NCBI GenBank assembly: GCA_022695795.1
Contig: MU404071.1
Coordinates: 186,001-250,000 of the forward strand
From: Biscogniauxia marginata
Taxonomy: Eukaryota; Ascomycota; Sordariomycetes; Xylariales; Xylariaceae
Reading direction: 5' to 3'
DNA length: 64,000 nucleotides
The notes under the pieces were generated by a model. It was not told the origin of the DNA. It ran no database searches and saw only the letters and a program-made list of their open reading frames with translations. This document shows positions 12,055 to 24,430 of the stretch, piece by piece (position 1 is the first letter of the stretch; each line of letters starts with the position of its first letter). A program made the position numbers and the translations under genes.

Positions 12055-13047
12055 ATGTCGGAACCTCTCACCAGAGTAGATTCGGGTATCGAGGGCTTGT
12101 CTACCTCGCCCACTAGCAAATCACACCCTGAGCCCAACATACCAGAACCAATCGACAGGGTAGATTCTGGCATTGCGGATCTCTCCTTGCAGAATAAAAC
12201 ACAACCTCAACCGAAGGCACCGGAACCTCTCGACAGGGTAGATTCGGGTATCGCGGGTCTGTCCTCATCGCCGCCGAAGGATAAGGCTCACCGGAGAGCT
12301 AGCTCTAGTGTCAATGCATTACCGAGCGCCAAGGATCTGTGTACGTATCATGCTCCTATCTTTCGTCACATCTTGGATCAAGACTAACGCTTCATCTCAT
12401 TATAGGGGAAACTAAGACCGAGATCCAAGTAGCGATAGAAACACAGAAGACAGGATGGTAAGAAGACCAATTCCATATAATTTTCCAACATACCCAGGTA
12501 GCTGTACTACCCTGGGGTGCTCATATAACTAGTATTTTGCAGACTAAACATAACTGTCACTATAGGAAGATCAACAAGTCTTCTATGACGGTTGACGATA
12601 GGGATATCCTGAAGAAGCCCCTAGTAACGCCACATATCAAGTCAATTGATCTGGTATACGACTCTGGCATCGTCACGACAGTGCGGAGCAAGAAGCGGAA
12701 CGAGCCTGTGACTATTAAAGATGCGCTAGACGCAATCCACACTAAGAACAAGAAGAAGGTAAGTTCTAACTGCACTAATAACATATTCCCTTGATATATT
12801 TTGGCATAATCGAACTATGATATATGGACGTTCATCAACTAACCAAGATTATGACGTGCAGGAAGACGATGAATTAACACATCCGTACCTAGCGGGTTTC
12901 GAGTGGAAACCGGATCACATGGAATACACAGAGGCTGAGGAAGCGGAGCATAAAGAGGACTGGGGTAGGCTCTACATACATCTTTCTTCTACACCAGGAG
13001 TATCCAACTTTGGCAACAAGAAGAAGAAGAACAAGGTGTCCGAGTGA
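12055..13047 (+). CDS. RVDSGI-repeat protein, possible DUF6699-like domain (238 aa)
   Basis: Four exons: 12055..12340, 12406..12457, 12566..12758 and 12862..13047. Introns of 65, 108 and 103 bp have GTACGT, GTAAGA and GTAAGT donors, and all junctions keep the frame. The first exon has three copies of a roughly 30-residue unit, E-P-L/I-x-RVDSGI-x-x-LS, separated by Pro/Ser/Lys linkers. The second half is compact: KINKSSMTVDDRD, then a segment with VTIKDALDAIH and LAGFEWKPD, and it ends in a lysine-rich tail. This C-terminal half loosely resembles the fungal DUF6699 fold (VTV-DVL-AIH), but that is a weak guess. Function unknown. The Ser in each RVDSGI could be a phosphosite or part of a short linear motif; this is inference. 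Confidence 0.72.
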
Positions 13048-13744
13048 TGAACTTCATCCACTAGCATATCCGCATCTGGTCCAATACTTCCTCGAGTAAT
13101 CTTGCTCTTCGTCTTCGTTTCAATTTCGGTTTAAGGCGTGTGGGATATTGTGATAGATAGCTCTGGTGATAAGCGGCATAAAGTACTTCCCTCATGTAAC
13201 ATCATATCTTCCCGGGACTAGTTATCGGTAATCAAATCATCAGACCCGAAGTATTTTGCGAGAACTCTTATGTCAACAGAGACTGTTTGTCCTCGTTGGT
13301 CAAAAATCACCTGGATGACTCAATATTAAATTTGTGAAGCGGTTGTCCTTAACTAAGCTAACGTTTTAGATACCTAATTGCCAATCAAATATTTTGACTG
13401 ATGTAGAAGCATGAAACTGTAGCGACGAAGACTGAAATATATACAATTTCTGATGTGTAGTATCAAGCTACGATTAGACACATATTCATATAAACATCAT
13501 GGGTTCACTTTCTTCGTGGCTCTATATCTGACATGGCATAGCCAGTCATCAGCGGAACGTAGTCCACCTTAAGATCTCAAGCTTGCAAACTTAATATCGG
13601 ATATCATTTGAGAGTGGGTCGTGTTGTTCCGCACAGCGCCATCACAACCATAAAAGTTCCGATAGAAAGTTATACTTCGAATAAGAAAGCGGTTAAAATG
13701 CAGAGCTGATATTAGTAAATCAAGGCTATCGACGTAATATTAGC
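13048..13744. other. Intergenic between convergent genes
   Basis: 3' flanks of the RVDSGI gene and the HET gene, which converge here. AT-rich, and nothing coding was seen. Confidence 0.4.
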
Positions 13745-16094
13745 TTAAATAACTTCCACCGTCTTCATTGGACATTCCTTTAAAAACCTAGTACACGATT
13801 CGTCTTTCTCAGCTTCTGGATCATGATACACAATTATTGACACGAGACCAACGCGACGATAAGAGCTTCGAGATCCCCCTACTTGAACCAGCGCTAATCC
13901 ATGGACAGATTCCATAGGCGGACTAGGGGTCCGTCGGCACCAAAAAGGCAAAATGGTTAGCTCGTCGTACTGGTCGTTCGAATCGTCAAATCTAATGTCG
14001 ACTGAATCAAACGGAAGGTCGTATGGCTCGAACGTGTCGGGATGATGAAGATAACATGCTACGTGGCAATTATATAGGGAACTTTTGGTTTTGGACGGTC
14101 GGACGCCCCTCGCCACGCACAGCGGACCCTTCATCGTGATCGAACCACCAATGACCTGTCCTGTTACACCATCTCCTTTATTGAGTATATCCACACTAAC
14201 AACATTAACCAGGCAATCCTGGCTACTGGCCGCCGGGAGAGTGATCACTCCCTTCACAGATGCCCAGGACCAAGAAGGTGCCCGATACGGTGCTGGTCGC
14301 TCGCTCGGCCCCTTAACAGTCCACATCAGGCAATGGGGCAAGCTCACCCTCCATATACCCGCAATATAGTCACTGCAACCCGGTCCCAGGGCCTTCAGCT
14401 TGGCCCGCATGTCGTCCGCCAGCCCCGAGACCGCTACGAGTTTGTCGCTCGTGAAGGTCAGGCCACAGGTACTATATATATTGACAATGCCTGACCACTC
14501 GCCGAGGAGATTATCTAACGTGCCGCTGGAAGGCTTCCCACCAGAATTCATCACGTCAATCAGCGCCTTCCAGGCAAACAAGTCGCCCTTAGTCGCCTTC
14601 GAACTGTCGGCGCGAGCTTGATTGTCTAGCGCCCCCGCGCGCGCCTCGACTAGTGGCCCCGCGGGCATCGTCTCGCAGCAAGTGTTTGTGCAACACTCCC
14701 AGAAGACCTGATTTCGGCCAAAATATAGGTTCCGGACCGCGAGTAGGCGCTCTTGAAGAACCCACGCGCGCCCGATCAGTGGACCGCTAGCGAACGACGT
14801 TTTCCACCCTGTGCTCGCCTCGTCCGGGTGCCGGTAGTAGGACGGCGGTTTACCCTTGGGGCTCAGGTTGACTACCCCCGGGCCTGCCAGTGCCGGGTCA
14901 CGCTCGGCAAAGCAGCCGGCCTCATCGTCTGCCGCACCCAGCGCCGCGATGTTCAGGAAACCGCCTCGGTACACCCCCTGCATGGTCCCGGCTTCTGCGG
15001 CCCAGTCGGCGGCTGAATCCTGGACGATGCACAGCCGGTCAATCCACAGGTACCGTACCCTAAAGCGGGAAACGATTTCGAACGCGTCACGGAATGTACG
15101 TGGCAGCACAGACACGGGCAAGCCCCTGCGTAGCTTGCTCTCGGTATCCATTGTCAGGCGGAGCTTGGTGTGTGCGGGCCCGGGACCCCAGCAGTGGCTC
15201 AAGGTTATATACTTGAGGTTGGTAGGATATTGGGTACGGTCCACAAGACGAAAAGATGACGGGGCGTTCTTGGACCGTTTATGCGAGCGGAGATGAGCAG
15301 GTATAGGAAGAGGAGGTGATGTTTGAAGCTCGAGGAGCCGCGTGGGTGTGAATGAGGATGATGACGGGGAAGAGCAATCCCCAGGGCTAAGGGGCGAAGC
15401 ACGAGAATGGCATGCTTCGTGATTGGAAAGACACTGATCGAGCCAATTCTGCACTAGAGCCCACGTCTCGGAGGACGCCGTCGACGTCGCGAGTGCCGAA
15501 TTGATGGCATCGTTCTCTTTTCAGATAAGATGAAGTGTTATCACACATTGCCTCTACACATACATCATGGATGAATTGATAAAAATGTCTCGACTCACTA
15601 TCGTGCGCTACGAACTCAATAGGGAACTCCTCTAGCGTTTCCCCCGAGTACACCAGCATTAGTGGTAGAGTATACATGTCGCGCCGCTCTAGGCTGATGC
15701 AGAATACCGAGTAGTACCCCAGTTCTGCAAAGGTTGCATTCACGTCGTCGGCGTCGTTGGCTTCCCCAAATGTAGCGCATGCGACGCAGCCCTGCTGCTT
15801 CGACCGGAGGAGAGAATCATAGCTTGTGTGATGACCGAAAACATAATTCTCCACTTCTAGAAGGGATATTCCATCTGAGTGGGCGTTAGTCGCGTGGACG
15901 GTGAATTGGATGTCCCGGCTCCCAAAAAGATGTCATCCTGCTTATATAGGATGAGACACCGGCCGAAAATATTGCCACTGACCTAATTGCTGAAATTCCA
16001 GGATCTCCAGAAAGTCTCTTAGTTGTCCGACACGCTTCGTCTTTTCCGGGTCCCATATCCCTTGCAGGCCTTCACGACAGACATTGCAGAGCAT
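13745..16094 (-). CDS. HET-domain (heterokaryon incompatibility) protein (719 aa)
   Basis: Minus-strand exons 16094..15983, 15874..15599 and 15516..13745. Introns are 108 bp (GTCAGT donor, ACTAAC branch) and 82 bp (GTGAGT donor), and the frame is kept. The N-terminus CNVCREGLQGIWDPEKTK and the second exon's YVFGHHTSYDSLLRS plus GCVACATF are the cysteine-containing lead region typical of fungal HET proteins. The HET core runs from about residue 232 (YITLSHCWG) through LPRTFRDAF and YLWIDRLCIVQD to about 390 (RAWVLQERLL). The C-terminal half is the usual variable region with PYRAPSWSWASV. Proteins with this domain trigger non-self recognition cell death in ascomycetes. No NACHT, ankyrin or WD repeats follow, so this is a stand-alone HET protein. 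The start is the first ATG in exon 1; TTG and GTG codons upstream were ignored. Confidence 0.88.
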
Positions 16095-17671
16095 AACTGA
16101 CAATGTAGAGTAGATGGTAGGAATTCTCAAATAAAAGGGGCATGGAGGTCAGAGCCGGGCCAAGTTATGACTTGGAGACGGCAGCAGGCAATATATGCAT
16201 GGAAAATATAATATTGTGCTTCTCGAGACGGCTGCCAAATCATCTCCGCGTCAAGATACTTATACGTCCCTCGGGGGGAAGACTCGTCACAGCCTGATGA
16301 CAAGCTATGCATAATTACACCTAGCAGATGCCCACCAGGGGGGGAAGGGATATCATCATGGACGGCCGACTTTCAAGCAGCACTGCCACGAAAGCCTTGC
16401 GCTGTTTTATCTATGCTGTCGGTACCAATCAGACAGGTTGATGCAACGTGCATTATCACGATCATCGCTGTCATAGGCTGATAGGCTGACATGCGACCAG
16501 GGATCGCCCACTATCTTGGCGGTGGGTTGTTCCCTGGCGCTTGCGAGACGCCGATCGCCCCCTTTTCAGGCTTCAAATTCTCCGAGGAAGCTGGCCCGTT
16601 CCGCATCCTCGGGTGTATCGAAGACATATAGTGTCAGACTAGGATAACATATCAGACAGGAGGCAGAAAGGGGAAAACAGGGTTTATAACTTGTTCTGCT
16701 GTTGTTGAATTGATGTTGCGTATAGAGTTGCGGGCTCGGGCTTGCGTCGAGTGGTTCAGCCGAGTTGCGGGCGGGCGCGTAGTAGTAAAATGGGACCGGG
16801 ATGAGTTGCTTAATTCACGCTAGAAGTAGCAGAATACAGCTAGAAATATACTCTCTATTTGTGGCTCGGGCCGATAAAGTGACTCGAGCATGACTATCCG
16901 AGGCGACAGGATCAAGTAAGCTCTTCCTGGGGTAAGAGTATTGATGATAGCGGCACCAACACCAAGTACCTATCGATTGCGCTTATTATTAAATATATAT
17001 GGGCCATTGATTATGGTGCTTGTTACATCCTCCATCATGCGTTTATAATAAAAAGAATAAAAGAAGGAAAAGACGCCAACCTATCGCGATCTATTAACTA
17101 GTCGTGATTAAGAGTACTAAGACTTAGAAACTGGGGTATAGTTATGTACCCAACATCAAAGGGCTGAAAAAGCAAGCATAGAGAATCAATTAGTTAGGCC
17201 GTATAGCCACAGCCTGATTTATTACTTTCTAACCAGATGTAGTACTAAGAAGCATGGGGACGTAGCTGCTCGTTAGGCTCAACAAGTCAGCGGTACACGT
17301 ACACCAAAGGAAGCTATAAAATGCAGTATAAATAGGTCGTGCTCCCTATAAAGACCCTGGGGGGAGGGGAAGCTCTCGAGTAATACATCCAAGTTAAGTA
17401 AACTAGTGACCAATACTCCATCATCTCTAAGCTGTTATACGCCTTCTTACTCCCTTCAAAGCTCATAATTATAGCCCAGACAGGAATACAAACGACCATA
17501 TAATTCCTGTTTGGTGCAGATAAATCAATTAAGTAGTTGGTGCGATATAGTAACGATCGTACAGTTTTACCAAGCCAGCCAAGGTTTCATTTGCGCAATT
17601 GATATCACCCCCGGTTAGCTATAAGCCTGCTAGAACAGCCATAGGAACTACACCTGCCATAAAACCTTTAA
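16095..17671. other. Intergenic (1.6 kb), no gene seen
   Basis: Upstream flank of the HET gene, then mixed text. Short open frames only; none carries a recognisable motif. Confidence 0.4.
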
Positions 17672-18470
17672 TCACAGTATCTTTACAGCTTCCATGTATC
17701 CCTGATGAAATGCCGCACAATGCTCATGAGTCTTAAGGATATGAGGATAAGGGGCATCTAGTATCTTTCTGCCCAATAACTCACAAAATGGTCCTGAACC
17801 CTGCTTCGCATCGAAGGAAAGCAGCCTCTTCGGCTCCATGAGCTTCTTGACCATGTCAATGTGCTCCCGATAGACCCCCGCGTCATGCTGGGGGAGGTCA
17901 TCGAAGAAGAGGAAGCGCCAGAACAGGTCGAGGATCTTCTTCTGATCGCGGTGTTTAGTGCTCACGCCCAAGAGTGTGACGGCCAGCGGAGTGACGCTAG
18001 CATGCCATATAGTATCTGCTAGACTTCGTACTCACGCTTCCTCGTCTTCCCGGATCGTCAGAATGACTTTGGCCTCTGGGTATAGAGCGATGAGCTCCTC
18101 TGCAAACGTAGCTGGCATCTCGCTCGATATAGCCATATAGTCTGCCCATAAGCTCTCAAACTGTTCCAGCCCGAATAGTCAGGCGCTAACTGCTCCATTG
18201 GCATTGCCGTATTTGCCGAATTCCGGCGCTACAGAAAACTTCCTGGTTCCTGCTCATCAGATCCCAGTAATTGTAGATAATTCTTTATCCGACGACTACC
18301 ATAGCCTCCAATAGCAAGCTCGTGGTGGCGCGAGGTATGTCTAGAAATATAACTTCGAGAACTCTTTTCCGTTTCTGTCGGTAGAAAGTAGGGGCTCCCG
18401 AATCGAAGCCGATATACTGCCGGGATTCCTGGCCATCTTTGGCTGGAGCTAGTTTACGTAGATGACTCAT
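17672..18470 (-). pseudogene. Broken sulfotransferase-family (Sulfotransfer_4-like) gene
   Basis: Minus strand. The start at 18470 gives an ORF whose end (VLEVIFLDIPRATTSLLLEA) looks like a decayed PRTGT/TSL P-loop segment. It stops at a TAA, and the frame shifts near 18200-18240. Further down one frame reads AVSA-stop-LFGLEQFESLWADYM, then EELIALYPEAKVILTIRED EEA-stop-VRSLADTIWHASV, and continues open to 17672 through FWRFLFFDD, VYREHIDMVKKL and CELLGRKILDAPYPH. This order matches the fungal sulfotransferase-like family (often mis-annotated as NAD-dependent epimerases). Both internal stops are TGA, one plausibly from CGA (Arg) and one from TGG (Trp), i.e. RIP-type transitions. Family assignment is from motif memory; inactivation is visible in the sequence. 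Confidence 0.72.
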
Positions 18471-19307
18471 CGATGAGTATAACTACAAAACACGTACCTA
18501 ATGGCAATAGTCATGTTTAGATAGTTAAGAGAGTAGGTGTGCGTCAGCCTTGGTGAGTTAAGGATTGGAGGGCAATCTAAGGGGAACTAAATGCTCTTAT
18601 AAATGACAGATCTGCCAGCACGTATGTCAATTCTTGCCTCAGCATAATTGGAAGAGCTGGCTACCCTCTTTTTTTTACTAGAACCATAACTACGCATAGG
18701 CAATTTGTCGTCTCAGCTTAGCTATGGATATGCACTTATCTCCAAATAGGAAACTACCATAACGGTAATACAGACAGCTGTAATTCGTCCATGTAATATC
18801 AGCATATGGATGCACACCTATAAGGTAGAATCAACCATATCAACAAGAGTTTTATATTTTAATAGAATGCTAAAGATTTAGGGTGAAGTGGTTAAGACTT
18901 AGTCAAAGGGTAAGCATCGTCATTTGAACTGGCTGGAGTGATCAAAGCTAATACATCGTATTCTGATCACTCACATCCGACAGTCCACGATGCGCACTCA
19001 ATAGATTGTGACGAATCTTATGTATGAAGGAAATGGTGAATGTGATAGGCGAAAAAAGTTTCGTTGAATTAACAAAGAGACACAACTAATAGGGGTTAGG
19101 AGCAGACAAAGAACCGAAGCAGTACTTAACTTACCAAAACTTGTATGGTATGGTATCGAGCAAATATCCTGCAATTGGTACGCATCAATTAGTCAAACTT
19201 GAGCCGAGTAAGGGGCTTGAAATCGCACGAGTTATATAATCATCATGGAGAGAACCCATAAGCCTCACCACAGTATGCATCCGAAATAGCCGCATTGCAC
19301 ATTTTAG
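18471..19307. other. Intergenic, no gene seen
   Basis: AT-rich spacer between the sulfotransferase pseudogene and the VWA gene. A first exon of the VWA gene may hide here, but no ATG-to-donor segment could be fixed with confidence. Confidence 0.35.
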
Positions 19308-20156
19308 GAAAACACTAATCATCAACCCGAAGAGGAAACAGCGCCTCTTCCGTACCCCCTCGAGTCGACGATCCCAACAAGGAGTTCTCACGACTGGTCC
19401 GTGAGGTCGTATGAATCAAAATCTGGCTCCGAGCTAAGAGCCGGGAGTCTCGAAGATTTCGAGGACCCTTGTTCTTCCTTAAGGCACTTCAACACCATGC
19501 TTTTCATCGACGACTCGGTGCACATGCGGCAGCACTGGGAGGAGGTCGAATCCTTAATCAAGGTGATCGGGCCGATCTGCACCAAGTATGACCCGAACGG
19601 CATCGACATCGAGTTCATCCATCACCGGCCTAGGAGTTCCTTCTTGACGGGCAAGACGGGCTATACACATATAGGCTTTGCGACCGGTAATCCCGACATA
19701 CCCGACAACGTTGAAGGTATATTCGGCAGGGTCGGCCCAAAAGGCAAATGCAAGATGGATAGACGACTGAGTCCCATCCTGGACACCTACTTATCGGAAT
19801 ACGATCTGAACCTCCGCAGGACCGGACGACGGATCATGCCCCTCAATGTCATCATCATCACGTCCGGTGTCACTGATGATAACCCCTACCATACGCTGGT
19901 GCGGACGGCGAGGGAGCTCGACAAATTTGACGCGCCTCCTTACCAGGTTGGAATACAGTTCTTTCAGGTGGGCAAGGAGCCGGATGCCACGTGGGCCTTG
20001 GCAAGTATCGATGACGAGTTATCGAGGGAAGAAAACGTGAGAGATATCGTGGATACCGTGACCTGGACGGGCAAGCCGGGAGAGTTATCCCCGGCGGCCC
20101 TGTTAAAAGTTTTATTGGGTGCGGTTAAGAGGTCAATCGACGAGATGGCCGTATAG
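19308..20156 (+). CDS. Fungal VWA-domain protein, 5' end unresolved
   Basis: The frame is open from 19308, directly after a TTTTAG that could be a splice acceptor, to the TAG at 20154. The first in-frame ATG is at 19497, but starting there would cut the first beta strand of the domain (FNTMLFIDDS), so an upstream exon or a lost start is likely. The N-terminal stretch is Pro/Glu-rich (APLPYPLES). The rest follows the fungal VWA layout: IDDSVHM at the metal-site position, WEEVESLIKVI, GIDIEFIHH, IFGRVGPKGKCKMDRRL, MPLNVIIITSG, YQVGIQFFQVG, LDDELS-like and DTVTWTGKPGELS...LLKVLLGAVKR. The usual DDSGSM is DDSVHM here, so one MIDAS serine is replaced by His. The protein may be a non-metal-binding variant or an eroding gene. 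Confidence 0.68.
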   Translation, partial: ENTNHQPEEETAPLPYPLESTIPTRSSHDWSVRSYESKSGSELRAGSLEDFEDPCSSLRHFNTMLFIDDSVHMRQHWEEVESLIKVIGPICTKYDPNGIDIEFIHHRPRSSFLTGKTGYTHIGFATGNPDIPDNVEGIFGRVGPKGKCKMDRRLSPILDTYLSEYDLNLRRTGRRIMPLNVIIITSGVTDDNPYHTLVRTARELDKFDAPPYQVGIQFFQVGKEPDATWALASIDDELSREENVRDIVDTVTWTGKPGELSPAALLKVLLGAVKRSIDEMAV

Positions 20157-20448
20157 ACAAGATAGGCTAGGCGATCTCGACAGCGGAGAACTAGTCTAGC
20201 CTCATGTCCGAAAGGGGACCTGAGCATTAAAATGGTGTATTTTATATACTGATAGTAGCTCTGTGAGCAGTTTGGGGAGCGACATCAATTTCGTAGGTTG
20301 TTACAGAACACTCGTGGCCCTGAGAGTACTCTGGGGCAGGCATTAGGTTAATATAGTAAATTGGCATTCATTATGCATTACACATCAATTACTATTTCGT
20401 TCCTAGTCTACCTTGTATAAACATAATAAACATAATTCAATTCTTTGC

Positions 20449-22809
20449 TTACTCTCTGAGCCACTCCTTCTGAGCTCTCCTCGTCCACTGGTGCGCGAGG
20501 CCCTCGCCGCTCCGGATCTTCTCGCGGTACAGGAGCTCGGTAAGGAACTTATACAGATACGTGTTGGCGCCGTGGTAATTGATGCTGTGATCACTATCGG
20601 TGAATGCGCGCCACGACATCTTAGCGGGGGACACACCGGCGCCGACTAGCAGGTCCACAAGTGCGGCCGTGTTTTGGTAGTGGACGTTGTCGTCGCCTGT
20701 GCCGTGCAGGATGGTGAATCCGCCGGCGATGTCGCGGAACCCCTCGGTCTTCCGCACGGCCGTTTTGTTGTACCCCTCGGCATTCAGCTCCGGTGTCTTC
20801 ATATACCGCTCTGTGTACATGCTGTCATAGAAACGCCAGTCGCTCACGGGTGCGACAATCAAGCCAAGCGTGAAGGTACCCGAGTCCGCCTCCACCACTT
20901 TCGCCGACAGGAACCCCCCGTATGACCACCCGAAGATGCCCACCTTGCTCGTATCAATGAAAACGTTCCGCGAGACGAGCTCTTGGGCTGCCCAGATCTG
21001 GTCCGCGGCTTCGAACTCGCCTAGGTGCGACGCTACGAGAGACCGGTACGCACGTCCCTTGTACCCCGTGCCCCGGTTGTCGACTGTGTACGTGATAAAC
21101 TCGAGCTCCGGGTCCGAGGAGATGTAGGCACTCCAGCTTGGCCTAGCGAAAGACTTATCAACCTCCTGTGAGCCTGGTCCTCCATACGGCGTGAATAACA
21201 CGGGGTATTTCTTAGTTGGGTCAAAGTTTGGCGGTAGTGCCTCTTTCACATTTAGGCTATACCCGTCCGGGTGCTCAAGCGTGAAGTACGTTACGTTCGG
21301 GAGGTTATACTCCTGCAGCTTGTTCCAGAGCGCTTCATTCGATGTGATAGTCCGCAGGGGCGTCGTAGTGTCGTTCACAGAATACAGCTCCTGGTACGGC
21401 ACGTCTGGGCCCTGATAGCTGAGGATATAGTACCCGCCACCAGAGGAGAAAGAGGCGCTCCACGCGGCCGGGATGGTGTCATCGACGAGGGCCTTGCTAT
21501 CCTGGGTGGAGTACGAGACTGAATATAGGTGACGCTCGGTGCTATCGCCCTTCGTTGAGGTGTAATATATTAACTCCCGTTCCGCGTCGGTCTTCAGGAT
21601 GCTAACGACCTCCCATTCTCCCTCAGTGAGTGCTATCGCGCTCGATCCGTCTGTCGCGTACAGATAGATGTGCTGCCAACCGGACTCGTCTGAAAGATCT
21701 ACATAGTAATCACCCGCAGAGCCATTAATGGGTCCCACGTATTGTATGGCAAGATTGTTGTCGAGCCAGCCGTCCGTGCCGTCTCGCTCTCTAACAACCT
21801 GGGTCGTAATGGTCTCGCCAACATCGATGCGCACGTGCTTCGATGTATCCTGCACTCGATTGAAGGCGCGGTATATGACGCTGCTGTGCTCGGTCGTAAC
21901 CCACGCGATCTCGCCGATGATCAGATCATCTGCGTCGTACGCGTCAATGGGGATACTCTCCTTTTCCTCGCTATCGACGAAGAGGAGGGTTAAAGATACT
22001 GTTGGGTTCGTGGTGCCAACCTTGGGGTATCGTAGGTCGAGCTCTCGCGGGTAAACAGGCGCGATCTCCAAGTTGTCCATGAAGTACTGGACAGTAAAAG
22101 TCTCGACACCCGTCTCGTTGAAGCTCAGGTATGCGAGTACCTCACCATCTGGTGAAAACCATATCGCGGATCGCGTACCGAAGATCTCTTCCTCGTAAAC
22201 CCAATCAGGCACCCCGTGAAATAAGTCAGGTGACCCGTCGTCCGTGATCTGGGACACGCTGCCATTCTTGCTCAGAAACAGGTTGTTCCCACGCACAAAT
22301 GCGATGGCATCGCCCGCAGGGGCGAATTCGGCATACTGGATGTCGCCGACCTGGTCGTCGATCAGCGGGGTCAGATCACCCGATGCCACATCTAGCACTG
22401 AATAATCCGCGAAGTACGAGTGCCGGTACTGCTTGGTGTAGTTAGTTGCAAACAGCACCTTAGCAAGGTCCGGCCGGATCCAGTAGTCGTACGTGTCGGC
22501 AGGAATCAGGTCCGCGGCTACGAACGTCGAGCTTTCGCCCGTAATGAAATTCTCGAGCACTAACGCGCCGTCGTCCCCGGCGTAAATATACTGCCCGTCC
22601 TCCCCACCCGAAAGCCAGTTAACAGATATCGAGCTCGCGCCGAACTGGTTACCCGCCACAGTCTCATTCCAAGTCAAGATCTTGTCGCCATTGCCGGAGG
22701 GTGGGTGCGGCTGTCGTGGTGGCTCAATGGCGAGTGCTACATGTTGCAGCAATACTGTCGCCGCCGCTGTTCCCGCGAGAAGCCGGTGATGTGTCGTTAG
22801 GAACTTCAT
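20449..22809 (-). CDS. dpp4: Secreted dipeptidyl peptidase IV (S9B), 786 aa
   Basis: Intronless and complete. An N-terminal signal peptide (about residues 1-27, hydrophobic [16 protein letters not shown]) sends it to the secretory pathway. A beta-propeller region precedes the catalytic alpha/beta hydrolase domain. The double-Glu substrate-anchoring motif DWVYEEEIF is at about residues 202-210 (Glu 206-208). The nucleophile motif GWSYGG places Ser at 629, [10 protein letters not shown] places the catalytic Asp at 706, and DSDHSI places His at 741. The spacing is close to that of mammalian DPP IV. It removes X-Pro or X-Ala dipeptides from peptide N-termini. There is no C-terminal membrane anchor, and several N-x-S/T sites fit a secreted glycoprotein. 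It is closest in type to the secreted DPP IV (DppIV) of aspergilli and dermatophytes rather than the membrane-bound DapB/Ste13 type. Confidence 0.95.
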   Translation of the reverse strand: MKFLTTHHRLLAGTAAATVLLQHVALAIEPPRQPHPPSGNGDKILTWNETVAGNQFGASSISVNWLSGGEDGQYIYAGDDGALVLENFITGESSTFVAADLIPADTYDYWIRPDLAKVLFATNYTKQYRHSYFADYSVLDVASGDLTPLIDDQVGDIQYAEFAPAGDAIAFVRGNNLFLSKNGSVSQITDDGSPDLFHGVPDWVYEEEIFGTRSAIWFSPDGEVLAYLSFNETGVETFTVQYFMDNLEIAPVYPRELDLRYPKVGTTNPTVSLTLLFVDSEEKESIPIDAYDADDLIIGEIAWVTTEHSSVIYRAFNRVQDTSKHVRIDVGETITTQVVRERDGTDGWLDNNLAIQYVGPINGSAGDYYVDLSDESGWQHIYLYATDGSSAIALTEGEWEVVSILKTDAERELIYYTSTKGDSTERHLYSVSYSTQDSKALVDDTIPAAWSASFSSGGGYYILSYQGPDVPYQELYSVNDTTTPLRTITSNEALWNKLQEYNLPNVTYFTLEHPDGYSLNVKEALPPNFDPTKKYPVLFTPYGGPGSQEVDKSFARPSWSAYISSDPELEFITYTVDNRGTGYKGRAYRSLVASHLGEFEAADQIWAAQELVSRNVFIDTSKVGIFGWSYGGFLSAKVVEADSGTFTLGLIVAPVSDWRFYDSMYTERYMKTPELNAEGYNKTAVRKTEGFRDIAGGFTILHGTGDDNVHYQNTAALVDLLVGAGVSPAKMSWRAFTDSDHSINYHGANTYLYKFLTELLYREKIRSGEGLAHQWTRRAQKEWLRE

Positions 22810-24430
22810 AGCCGCTTAGTTGAGTATATTCTTTCTGCCTTTTTCCCGGCCTATTAACTGCTACTCGTGCGATCTAATTGTCCCAAGTGGACTCGGCGAG
22901 GGACTGGCTAGGAACGCATATAAAGGATTCCAAAACGAAGGGGGCAGGCATGTCTATCGCGATACTTACTTATTTACTTGCGTGATCAGGGGAACTACCC
23001 ACGAACACTCGCCCGCGCGCGGGCAGGGACCAAGATTAGCTAGCACAATAACATACTCATATGCACGATCTCCAATTACATCTCATGCCGAGCGGGGAAG
23101 GTCATCACAGCCGATTACTTGGAGCTTCTTGGTCTTGCTTATCGCCTTCCCAAGCCGGTAATTCCTGTCTTTACCCTGTCGACTTGGCGACCCGCCGAGA
23201 CTGGGATATTGTGCTTGCGCTGCTAGGTACCTAGTTAACCTAGGCTGTCAGGCCTGTGTGTTTTCCCTAGAAGATAAGAAAAATTATCGCCAAGTCCCAT
23301 CAGGGCCCTCAACGAGATGTTCTACTCTAACATTCTTAGTTTAGGTAGTTATAAATCTCGTGTTTGGTGTGTTATGTGGAAATGTTGATTACGTGTGTTT
23401 AGTCTAAGTAAACCGAATAGAACGAACAAGGTCTACATATTCTGCCGAGAAATTTTTTACTTGTTCTTTCCCCTCCGTTTTCTATTGTCGTGCATTTGGA
23501 TTTTGTAGCTCGTGCTCTACCTTCTAATAATGAACAAGAGACCGCCGTTTTCAGCCACATCATGAGACACCTGGCAAGCGCGCCACAGCAGGCTCCGACC
23601 TACCTGGTAGGTAGGTATCTACGGGAATACCAGGTACCTAAGGTAATAGCATCTAGTAGCAGAAACATCTGACCTATATACCCACACACCTCGCAAAGTA
23701 CAGCATTTATACCATATTTTTCTTTTCTCGACATTTGTTCCTTGAGACATGGCTTAATTGTTTATTGAAATATGATGTGCTGCATTGAGCTGGAGTGTTG
23801 TTTTTTGTCGCCATTGCGGTTAGGTACTGTACACACGTCTGTGGGGTGGCTTCTAGGTCATAAAATGAGAATCACGACCAGCGGTCTTACATAGGTCAAT
23901 ATGTGGTATTATTACTAACTTGGACTCCCATTGATACAACATCTAATTCCCCTAGACCCCAATGATGAGAAACGTGAAAATATCCTACCTGCAATTCGAC
24001 ACACTGCACCTCGCCATAATGTTAATTTATAGGGAAAAAGTGTTATGCGCTTTAGCTTAGTGAGGCTTATATTTCAATACGTATAAAATAATCTCACCAG
24101 CTACGCTGAAGTTTCCATCATCCTCCTAATGTGTCTCACGGGGCGGCTCTGGCAGGCTACCACGAATGCTTAAACCACGATGAAAGCTAGTATCTACCTA
24201 TACCTAACCGTATTATAATCGGTCATACTATAACTAACTACGACTGCTAAACTAATACAGTAGACTATATCCCTTAAAGCAAATAGGCATGAATGACAAC
24301 CTCAAGCCAATATCATCTCCCTGTCCTTTGATTGTGGCGCTTATTGACTCCCTGTATAATAATTCCCAGAACTTACTATTTACATCGATACGTGGCCCAG
24401 CCAAGCCGACAAACCGGCCTATGACCATCT
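22810..24430. other. Intergenic, promoter side of DPP IV (1.6 kb)
   Basis: No gene seen. A cluster of TAGGTACCTAG-like palindromic words lies at 23224-23245 and 23602-23645. Two short frames (22820 and 23490) have no family resemblance. Confidence 0.4.
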
